A DNA stretch of 64,000 nucleotides. Source: Campylobacter massiliensis. GTDB lineage: Bacteria > Campylobacterota > Campylobacteria > Campylobacterales > Campylobacteraceae. Position 1 is the stretch's first letter. Every line of letters starts with the position of its first letter. Below the pieces are notes generated by a model. It saw nothing but the letters and a program-made list of their open reading frames with translations. It searched no databases and was not told the origin of the DNA. Made by a program: the position numbers and the translations under genes. Below are positions 37,545 to 44,685 of this stretch, piece by piece. The stretch spans positions 682,001-746,000 of the forward strand of contig NZ_JACLZK010000001.1 in NCBI RefSeq assembly GCF_014253065.1. Reading direction: 5' to 3'.

Positions 37545-38161
37545 GTAAGAAAATTTTAACCACGCCGATCAGCGCAGAGGACCTAGCGGATATCAAAATC
37601 GGCGACGTCATATACCTCACGGGGCATATCGTCACATGCCGCGACGTGCCGCATAGACGCGTCGTAGAGGAGGGCCGCGAGCTGCCGCTAGATATCAGGG
37701 GCGGCGCGATCCTGCACGCGGGGCCGATCATCAGAAAAATGGACGATGGCGGTAAAGAGGCCTTCGAGATGGTCTCCGTGGGGCCGACTACGAGCATGCG
37801 GATGGAGAAATTCGAGCGCGAGTTTATCGCTAAAACGGGCGTGCGCCTGATAGTGGGCAAAGGCGGCATGGGCGAGGGCACGATGAGCGGCTGCAAGGAG
37901 TTTGGCGCGATACACTGCGTATTTCCTGCGGGCTGCGCGGTGGTCGCCGCGACGCAGGTCGAGGAGATCGAGAGTGCCGACTGGACGGAGCTTGGGATGC
38001 CCGAGACGCTGTGGAAGTGCCGCGTGAAGGAGTTTGGCCCGCTCATCGTCTCGATTGACGCGCACGGAAATAATCTTTTCGAGCAGAATAAGGTCAAATT
38101 TAACGAGAAAAAGGATGCAGCGCTAGCTGAAATTTTACCGCAGGTCGGGTTTATAAAATAG
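37541..38161 (+). CDS. ttdB: L(+)-tartrate dehydratase / class I fumarate hydratase, beta subunit
   Basis: The 206-residue product is the partner of Ttd[36 protein letters not shown]-type N-terminus and [42 protein letters not shown] in the swivelling domain. It overlaps ttdA as ATGA and ends the lar–ttd run at a TAG. With LarA and the Dcu carrier it suggests use of a D/L pair of C4 hydroxyacids. Confidence 0.9.
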   Translation: MSKKILTTPISAEDLADIKIGDVIYLTGHIVTCRDVPHRRVVEEGRELPLDIRGGAILHAGPIIRKMDDGGKEAFEMVSVGPTTSMRMEKFEREFIAKTGVRLIVGKGGMGEGTMSGCKEFGAIHCVFPAGCAVVAATQVEEIESADWTELGMPETLWKCRVKEFGPLIVSIDAHGNNLFEQNKVKFNEKKDAALAEILPQVGFIK

Positions 38162-38289
38162 CTAAATTTACAGAAACAACATCAAATGCGCTTTAAATTT
38201 TACGTCAAAATTCACAAGGTTTAGAGTAAATTAAAGCGCTTTTGAATAAGTCTGTCTTTTTTGAGTTTTATTATTCTCGTATTCAAATT

Positions 38290-38952
38290 TTAAAGGACGC
38301 TGTTTATCGCATCTTCTAAAATTTCTCTCGTTTGAGCCGTATGTTCGACGCTTAGTTTGATGAGCTTTTCCAGATCTTTATCTTTATAGGCCTCCAGTAT
38401 CGCTCTGTGCTGCGCGTTAAAGGCTTTAAGATGCGTCTTTTTATAGTGCAAGGACAAAGAAACGTATGGGATCGAGGCCGACATCAAATTTTCCACTATC
38501 GCAAACGTCCTGCTTCCTGCCTCGCTTTGCCAAAAGCACCTGTGGAAATCGGCGTTTAGCAGCGCCCACTCGTTAAAATCATCGCACTCTTCTATCTTTT
38601 GCTGCACTTGTAAAGCGTTTTGCAGATTTTCTTCGTCGTAATTTTCAAAGCCGTCCGCGATAAGCTTTGGCTCCAGTAAAATCCTCAAATCATAGATATC
38701 TTTAGCATCTTTATAGCAAAGTCCTTTTACTATCGCGCCCTTATAGGGGTCAAAGCTTATTAATCCTTCTGCGGTAAGGATTTTTAGAGCCTCTCTTGCG
38801 GGCGTTTGACTGACGTTAAATTTTTTTGAAATTTCGTTTTGCGTGAGTCTGGTTCCTGATTTTATTTTGCCGTTTAATATCTCTTGACTTAAGCTATAAA
38901 CTATAAATTCCGTTGTCGTCATAGGGCGCCCTAGGGCATTGTTATACATCAT
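38290..38952 (-). CDS. GntR-family transcriptional regulator (FadR/FCD subgroup)
   Basis: The 220-residue product has an N-terminal winged helix-turn-helix (about residues 10–75; TRLTQNEISKKFNVSQTPAREALKILTAEGLISFDPYKGAIV) and an all-helical FCD ligand domain (about 80–215) with the Asp/His residues expected for metal-assisted binding of an organic acid (LNADFHRCFWQ, HRAILEAY, VEHTAQ). It is divergent from the serine hydrolase–permease pair and probably controls it and itself. It could also act on the convergent lar–ttd operon, but that has no visible support. Confidence 0.88.
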   Translation of the reverse strand: MMYNNALGRPMTTTEFIVYSLSQEILNGKIKSGTRLTQNEISKKFNVSQTPAREALKILTAEGLISFDPYKGAIVKGLCYKDAKDIYDLRILLEPKLIADGFENYDEENLQNALQVQQKIEECDDFNEWALLNADFHRCFWQSEAGSRTFAIVENLMSASIPYVSLSLHYKKTHLKAFNAQHRAILEAYKDKDLEKLIKLSVEHTAQTREILEDAINSVL

Positions 38953-38981
38953 TTAAATTTAACTCCGATTTTTTGTGAGCT

Positions 38982-38987
38982 ATTATA
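38982..38987 (-). promoter_or_regulatory. −10 box of the GntR gene
   Basis: The minus strand reads ATGTATAATAGC, an extended −10 (TGTATAAT) 30 bases before the regulator start. Confidence 0.5.
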
Positions 38988-39103
38988 CATAAAAAACATA
39001 TAAAAGCTCGCCTATTTTAGTATTTCAAAAACAAATTCACACTTTCTAAAAAGAAAAAATCTTAAAAAAATTAAGTAAAAAACAGATTAAATTTTACTAA
39101 CTG

Positions 39104-39164
39104 TTTACCTTTAAGGCATATAATACATTATATATAATATCTAATATATCTTTTACTAGGAGGT
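39104..39164 (+). promoter_or_regulatory. Promoter and palindromic AT-rich operator candidate of the hydrolase–permease operon
   Basis: Two overlapping −10-like boxes occur (TATAAT at 39119–39124 and 39133–39138). The second lies in the perfect palindrome ATTATATATAAT (39127–39138). A strong AGGAGGT site is at 39158–39164. The palindrome sits where a GntR dimer would block transcription, but GntR/FCD sites usually have a GC-containing core, so this is only a candidate. Confidence 0.4.
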
Positions 39165-39169
39165 AAAGA

Positions 39170-40360
39170 ATGGCGACGCTAATGCAAGGTTTTCCGCCCG
39201 CAAAAGAGTCTCAAGTGGATTTAAGCAATTGGAGAAAAGCGCCTTTTAACCGTTGGGCTTTTAGCCACGTCTGCGAGATCGTGCCATCGGCTATCATAGA
39301 TAACGACCGCGACGAATTTACGCCTTTTGAAGCGCGAATGCAAGATTTGTCCGATTTTTCATTGCAAGAAAACGGCGGCGAGCTAAAATTTGACGATTGG
39401 CTTGAGCAAACTTACACCGACGGTATCGTTATTTTGCGCAAAGGCAAGCTCGTATATGAAAAATACTTCGGCGAGCTCAAACCAAATCGTCCTCACATTT
39501 TAATGTCGGTCTCAAAGTCCGTACTGGGGCTGCTTTACGGCATCGTGGCACAGAGGCAAAATTTGAACTTAAACACGCTAGTTACGGATATTTTACCGGA
39601 GGTCAAAGATACGGCATACGCGGGAGCGAGCCTGCGCGATCTGCTCGATATGCGCGCGGGGGTAGAATTTGACGAAAACTACCTCGCCTCCTCAGGCAAA
39701 ATCATCGCCTACCGCAAAGCTCAGGGATGGGATCCGTTTTTACCATGCGACGAGAAGACGAATTTGCGCGAATTTTTCGGGACGCTTAAGGAGAGCGACG
39801 GCGGACACAATGAGCGCTTTCACTACGCATCGCCAAATACCGACCTGCTAGGTTGGGCGATCGAGCGAGTAACGAGTGTTCGCTACACCGACTTGCTAAG
39901 CGAGCTAATTTGGCAACCGTTAGGAGCGCAAGAAAAAGCCTATATAACGGTCGATAGTACGGGTGCGCCAAGATGCGCCGGCGGGTTAAACTGCACGACG
40001 AGAGATATGGCTAGACTCGGGCGACTATTCGTAACGCAGGGTACAGCAAACGGCAGACAGATCGTACCGCCGCAGTGGCTAAAAGATATTCTAACGGCTG
40101 GAAGCCGCGAGGCTTGGGATGGCGGCGATTTTTACGAATTTTACGAAAAACGCCCGATGCACTACCGTAGCAAATGGTACGTCGAGCGCGGCGAGCATCC
40201 GTTGGTCTTTGGACTTGGAGTGTTCGGGCAAAATTTATTTATCGAGCCGCAAAGCGATCTGGTGATTGCTAAGTTTTCATCTCAGCCTTTGCCGCTTGAT
40301 GCCAAATTTAACTCGCTAACTCACCGCGGTATCGACCGGTTGCGAGAAATTTTACGCTAA
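39170..40360 (+). CDS. Serine hydrolase of the beta-lactamase (class C / 6-aminohexanoate-dimer hydrolase) family
   Basis: The 396-residue product has the penicillin-binding fold motifs: SxxK as S113-V-S-K116 in LMSVSKSVLGLLYG, and a Tyr in RFHYASPNTDLLGWAIE (about residue 218) in the second catalytic motif position. NylB-type amide hydrolases have their Ser/Lys/Tyr at about the same positions. No signal peptide is visible, so it acts in the cytoplasm on an imported substrate, consistent with the permease 12 bases downstream. The natural substrate (ester, amide or small peptide) cannot be read from sequence. Confidence 0.85.
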   Translation: MATLMQGFPPAKESQVDLSNWRKAPFNRWAFSHVCEIVPSAIIDNDRDEFTPFEARMQDLSDFSLQENGGELKFDDWLEQTYTDGIVILRKGKLVYEKYFGELKPNRPHILMSVSKSVLGLLYGIVAQRQNLNLNTLVTDILPEVKDTAYAGASLRDLLDMRAGVEFDENYLASSGKIIAYRKAQGWDPFLPCDEKTNLREFFGTLKESDGGHNERFHYASPNTDLLGWAIERVTSVRYTDLLSELIWQPLGAQEKAYITVDSTGAPRCAGGLNCTTRDMARLGRLFVTQGTANGRQIVPPQWLKDILTAGSREAWDGGDFYEFYEKRPMHYRSKWYVERGEHPLVFGLGVFGQNLFIEPQSDLVIAKFSSQPLPLDAKFNSLTHRGIDRLREILR

Positions 40361-40372
40361 AAGGAGGACGTC

Positions 40373-41656
40373 ATGGATATGAGCGTTGTTGTTCAAATTT
40401 TGATGTTAGTGGTGCTGGCGCTAATGATCACGGGTCGCACCCCGCTATACATCACGGCTATCATAGGCTCTACGATAGTAGCGATCGTCGCAGGCTTTCC
40501 TATGTCGGGTAAAGACGGCGCAACTATCGCGAATTTAGTCAAAGGCGGTTTAAATCCCGTCATCGCCGATATGACGGGCGTGCTTTTGTTTTTAGGTATT
40601 TTGGAGGGCTCGGGCTTTTTGGCCGTGATAGTGCGCTCGGTCATAAGATTTGGTATAAAAATCGGCGGAGGCCCGGGTATCTGCGCGGCAGCATCGACGG
40701 CTGCGGGCATAATGGGCATGCTCACGGGCTATTCGCCTCCTATCGTAACCGGCGCGATCGCTGGGCCTGCGGCTATTAAAATGAGCTGCGACCCGAACCA
40801 AACCGCTGGCACTCTAGGACATGCCGGCGGACTTGGAAATTTCGGCGGCTTTACTCATCCGACCCAAGTTGCCCTAATCGCGACTGCGGGCATAGGCTTT
40901 GGTGCGATAAACATCGTCGGAGCGATCTGCGCGATGACGATCATTTTAGCATCGTTTACTAGGATGTATTTTTACATGAAGAAGCGAAATTTGCTCTTGT
41001 CCAGGCAAGAGATCGAAAAGATACTTGAGGATTTTAAAGATACGGATTCGCGCATCACGTCGTTTAAAGCGTTTTTACCTTTTATCTTACTGCTTGCTGG
41101 TTTTGTTAGCGGCTTGCCTATTTTTATCGTAGGTATGGCTTGCGGCGTCGTGGTGATTTTTTTAGCTAGACTGGCTCCCGGCAAAGGCGAAAATATGATG
41201 ATAGAGGGTCTTACGCGTATGGCGATACCGCTAGTAGCTACGATCGGCTTTCTTTTTATGTCCGGGGTTATCAAAAATATCGGTATGATAGATAGCATAC
41301 GCAGCATACTTGAGCCGCTTTTAAATATATCGCCGATCCTCGTAATGCTTATGGTTTCGATATTTGCGGGCATAATTACACAGTCTTATTCTGCATCGGG
41401 AGCGCTAACCATACCGATGCTAACGGTCGTTATCAGCGCCGGAGCCGATCCGCTAGCCGCTTGCGTAGCCGCAGCGGGAGGTAGCGCACTAACGCAGCAT
41501 TTTTTAACCGGCGGACCGGTCGCAAATTTGCCTACGTTGATCCCTGTGTGCGAAGGCTCTGATTTAAAAACCGCCAACCGCTTCCAGCGCCCGTCTATAT
41601 TGTGCGGCGTAGCGATGGTGATCGTTTTTTCTTTTGTGATAAATCTATTTGCTTAA
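40373..41656 (+). CDS. Ion-transporter-superfamily permease (GntP/C4-carboxylate type)
   Basis: The 427-residue product has about 11–12 membrane segments in two related halves (GILEGSGFLAVIVRSVIRFGIKIGGGPGICAAASTAAGIMGML and IITQSYSASGALTIPMLTVVISAGADPLAACVAAAGGSALTQHF) with re-entrant Gly/Ser/Thr-rich stretches, as in the GntP/IT superfamily of organic-anion symporters. It is co-transcribed with the hydrolase and ends at a hairpin terminator. Likely it imports the compound that the hydrolase cleaves; substrate unknown. Confidence 0.8.
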   Translation: MDMSVVVQILMLVVLALMITGRTPLYITAIIGSTIVAIVAGFPMSGKDGATIANLVKGGLNPVIADMTGVLLFLGILEGSGFLAVIVRSVIRFGIKIGGGPGICAAASTAAGIMGMLTGYSPPIVTGAIAGPAAIKMSCDPNQTAGTLGHAGGLGNFGGFTHPTQVALIATAGIGFGAINIVGAICAMTIILASFTRMYFYMKKRNLLLSRQEIEKILEDFKDTDSRITSFKAFLPFILLLAGFVSGLPIFIVGMACGVVVIFLARLAPGKGENMMIEGLTRMAIPLVATIGFLFMSGVIKNIGMIDSIRSILEPLLNISPILVMLMVSIFAGIITQSYSASGALTIPMLTVVISAGADPLAACVAAAGGSALTQHFLTGGPVANLPTLIPVCEGSDLKTANRFQRPSILCGVAMVIVFSFVINLFA

Positions 41657-41661
41657 ATTTT

Positions 41662-41699
41662 ATCCCGCGTTAGTCGCCCAAAAGGCTCGCGGGATTTTT
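41662..41699 (+). terminator. Intrinsic terminator after the permease
   Basis: ATCCCGCG (41662–41669) pairs with CGCGGGAT (41688–41695), an 8-bp GC-rich stem with an 18-base loop, followed by TTTTT. It begins 6 bases after the permease stop. Confidence 0.8.
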
Positions 41700-41828
41700 G
41701 ATTGCAAGATAAATACGCCAAATTTTAAATTTGACGCCGTCTTGCAGTCAAAAATAATTTGATTTATAAAAAATCTATAAAATTTTTTGCGTTTATCTTT
41801 TTAAAAACTCCGCGCCAAATGCATCCGA

Positions 41829-44483
41829 TTACTTAAGCTCGCCCCAATCCTTCGCCACGTTTAGGCTCGTTTTTAGCGGTACGTTTAGTTTGTAAATTTC
41901 TTGCATTATCTTTTGCGCCGCCGCGCCGAATTCCTGCGCATAACCGTCCTGCACCTCGAAAATCAACTCGTCGTGTATCTGCAAAAGCATTTTCGCGCGC
42001 GGGCTTAAAAGCGGGCGGATTTTTACCATCGCCATTTTGATGATATCGGCAGCCGAGCCCTGAAATATCGTATTTACCGCCTCGCGCTCGTACATCGCCG
42101 TTTGCATCGGCGTCGCTGTAGTAAAGTCAAATAGCCGCTTTCTACCCAGCAGCGTGCGCACGAAGCCCTCGTTTTTGGCCGCGGTTTTTATCCCTTCTAA
42201 AAAGCCCTTTATCGTCGGAAACGCCTTAAAATAGCGCTCGATATACTCCTTTGCCTCGGCACGCGTGATACTTACTTGATTTGCCAACTTGCTCGAGCCC
42301 ATGCCGTAGATGAGGCCGAAATTTATACTCTTGGCCACCGCGCGGTTTTGCCCCTCTGCGCTGCCGAATATACTAATCGCCGTGCGCGCATGGATGTCCT
42401 CGTCGTTCGCAAATGCCTGAAGTAGCGCGGCGTCGCGGCTAAAATGCGCGAGCAGTCGCAGCTCAATCTGGCTATAGTCAAGCCCCACGAAGCTAAAGCC
42501 GCTTTTAGCCTCAAAGCAGCCTCGCACGTCCTTAGCTAGGTTGCCGCGAGCGGGGATATTTTGCAGGTTCGGGTTTTTAGACGAGAGTCTGCCCGTGCTG
42601 GTTCCCGTCTGGATAAAGTTCGTGTATATCCTGCTGTCGGCATCCTTTTTAGCTAAATTTAGCAGCGGTTCGCAGTATGTGCTTTGCAGCTTGTATAGCT
42701 CGCGGTACTCGAGTAGTTTTTCGATGACGGGATGCTCGTCGATGAGCTCGGCTAGCACGGCCTCGTCGGTGCTGTAGCCCGTTTTTGTCTTTTTCTTTAC
42801 GGGTAGTTTTAGGTGCTCAAACAGCACCGAGCCTAGCTGCTTAACGGAGTTTATATTAAAATTTTCGCCAGTTAGCTCGTAAATTTCGGCGGTCAAGGCC
42901 TTAATCTTAGCGTCGTTTTTTAGGATTAAATTTTGCATTTTTTCGCGGTTTATCGCGATGCCCTCGCGCTCCATATCAAAAAGCGTGAGGATGAACGCAA
43001 ACTCGTGCGTGTCGGCGAGCGCGAGCAGCTCAGGGTCAAGCAAATTTAAAAAGCTTTTGTAAAATTTCAGCGTTATCCACGCGTCCTCGCTCGCGTATTT
43101 TGCCGCGTTTTCTAGCGCCACGGACGCAAAGGTCTCGCCGCGCTTTACCACGTCTTCAAATTTTATCGTATCGTAGTCGTAGAGCCGCTTGGCTAGCGCG
43201 TCCATACCCACGCTAGATCCCGGATCCATGAGCCACGCCAGTATCATCGTGTCTTTAAAATTTACCGGCGGCTCGAGCCCTAGATTTCGCTTTACGACCT
43301 TAAAATCGTACTTTAAATTTTGCCCGATCACGCAGCCTTTGTAAATTTGCGAGATCGCCCAACCGGCGAATTTTTCGCTTACTTGCTTTGGCGCACCCAG
43401 ATACTCGTGCGCCACGGGCACGTAGTAGGCCTCCTCGTCGTTAAAGCAAAAGCTAAAGCCGACCAGGCGGGCGTTTTGCGTATCGACGTCCGTGGTCTCG
43501 GTGTCAAAGGCCACGAGCGTGTCTGCGTCAACGTTTGCCAGCAGTCGCTCGATCTCGCCCTCGTCCGTTAAAAGCCGCGCGTTAAAGCCGAGCTTAAATT
43601 TCGCGTTTTCGCCCGCGTTTTCGCTATTTTGCAGCGCTTTTAAGAGGCGGTTTAGATCGTATTCTCGCAGAGTATCGGCGACCTTTACGAGCGGATTTTG
43701 CTCGGGAAATTCCGCCCTTTTTAGATCGAGCACGTCGGGCACGTCGTCAAAGAGCGAGGTTAGGCGCTTGCTCAAAAACGCGCTCTCTCGGCCTTCTGCC
43801 AGCATACCGCGGATACGTTCGTTTCGCACTAGCGGCAGGTTTTCGTAGATGCTTTCTAGATTGCCGAATTCGTTTAGTAGCTTTTTTGCGCCGACCGCGC
43901 CTATGCCTTTGACGCCCGGGATATTATCCGAGCTATCACCCGCGATTGCGAGAAAATCGCGTATGCAGCTTGGCGGAACTCCGTATTTTTCTATGCAGCT
44001 CGCGCTATCGTGATCGATCTTGCTTTGGGGGCTGTAGATGCTTACTTTGCCGTCCTCGATGAGTTGGTAGAGGTCCTTATCGTGCGTCACTATGCGTACG
44101 AATATACCCCGCTGCTTGCACTCCTTTACGACGCTAGCGATGATGTCGTCGGCCTCGTAGCCTTCGCGGCTCACGGCGGCTAGGCCCATTTTTTCTATCA
44201 TCTCGATACAAACGGGCAGCTGCTCTTTTAGCGCTGCGGGCGGCTCGGAGCGGTTGGCTTTATACTCGCCCAGGATCTCGTGGCGCAGCGTTTTGCCCTT
44301 GCTATCTAGCGCGAAGATGATGTAGTCGCTGGCAAACTCCTGGCGCAGATTCATGATAAAGCTAGCAAAGCCGCTCACCATGCCGCTTGGCTTGCCCTCG
44401 CGGTTTTTTAGCCCGCTCATCGCGTAGTAAAGTCTGAAAAAAAACCCGAAAGTGTCGATGATCGTTAGCGTTTTTTGGCTCAT
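41829..44483 (-). CDS. polA: DNA polymerase I
   Basis: The 884-residue product has all three domains: the 5'-3' flap nuclease (residues 1–290; EGYEADDIIAS, GDSSDNIPGVKGIG), a proofreading 3'-5' exonuclease with its metal residues present (FDTETTD, NLKYDFKV, YASEDAWITLKF), and the polymerase (about 480–884; DYSQIELRLLAHFS, RAVAKSINFGLIYGMG, QIHDELIFEV). It fills gaps after Okazaki fragment processing and excision repair. Stands alone on the minus strand. Confidence 0.97.
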   Translation of the reverse strand: MSQKTLTIIDTFGFFFRLYYAMSGLKNREGKPSGMVSGFASFIMNLRQEFASDYIIFALDSKGKTLRHEILGEYKANRSEPPAALKEQLPVCIEMIEKMGLAAVSREGYEADDIIASVVKECKQRGIFVRIVTHDKDLYQLIEDGKVSIYSPQSKIDHDSASCIEKYGVPPSCIRDFLAIAGDSSDNIPGVKGIGAVGAKKLLNEFGNLESIYENLPLVRNERIRGMLAEGRESAFLSKRLTSLFDDVPDVLDLKRAEFPEQNPLVKVADTLREYDLNRLLKALQNSENAGENAKFKLGFNARLLTDEGEIERLLANVDADTLVAFDTETTDVDTQNARLVGFSFCFNDEEAYYVPVAHEYLGAPKQVSEKFAGWAISQIYKGCVIGQNLKYDFKVVKRNLGLEPPVNFKDTMILAWLMDPGSSVGMDALAKRLYDYDTIKFEDVVKRGETFASVALENAAKYASEDAWITLKFYKSFLNLLDPELLALADTHEFAFILTLFDMEREGIAINREKMQNLILKNDAKIKALTAEIYELTGENFNINSVKQLGSVLFEHLKLPVKKKTKTGYSTDEAVLAELIDEHPVIEKLLEYRELYKLQSTYCEPLLNLAKKDADSRIYTNFIQTGTSTGRLSSKNPNLQNIPARGNLAKDVRGCFEAKSGFSFVGLDYSQIELRLLAHFSRDAALLQAFANDEDIHARTAISIFGSAEGQNRAVAKSINFGLIYGMGSSKLANQVSITRAEAKEYIERYFKAFPTIKGFLEGIKTAAKNEGFVRTLLGRKRLFDFTTATPMQTAMYEREAVNTIFQGSAADIIKMAMVKIRPLLSPRAKMLLQIHDELIFEVQDGYAQEFGAAAQKIMQEIYKLNVPLKTSLNVAKDWGELK

Positions 44484-44584
44484 TTTTTATCCTTTTTTTG
44501 GGCTAATTTTACAAATTTTAGGCAAAAAAACGGCTGATTTGAAAGTAAATTTAAATTTAGCGGCGCGGAGTAAGCGCTGGAGCG

Positions 44585-44607
44585 GTCAAATTTGAGTTAA
44601 ATTTGAC
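44585..44607. repeat. Inverted GTCAAATTT pair
   Basis: GTCAAATTT (44585–44593), a 5-base loop, and AAATTTGAC (44599–44607) form a perfect 9-bp inverted repeat in the polA–torA spacer. It belongs to the family of AAATTT-based hairpins described in the findings. Confidence 0.6.
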
Positions 44608-44641
44608 GATAAATTTAAGCGGGTAAATTTAAAAAGTAGTC

Positions 44642-44673
44642 AAATTTGAGCGGCTAGCTCACCGCTCAAATTT
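44642..44673 (-). terminator. AAATTTGAGCGG inverted pair, probable terminator of the molybdoenzyme gene
   Basis: AAATTTGAGCGG (44642–44653) and its complement (44662–44673) form a perfect 12-bp stem with an 8-base loop, 12 bases after the stop of the minus-strand gene. On that strand GACTACTTTTT follows. It resembles the hairpin at 60637–60668. Confidence 0.55.
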
Positions 44674-44685
44674 AAATCCTAAAGC

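Noticed and set aside
37435-38097. 220-codon frame opposite ttdB
   Set aside because: Antisense to a conserved enzyme; Ser/Pro-rich translation with no ribosome-binding site.
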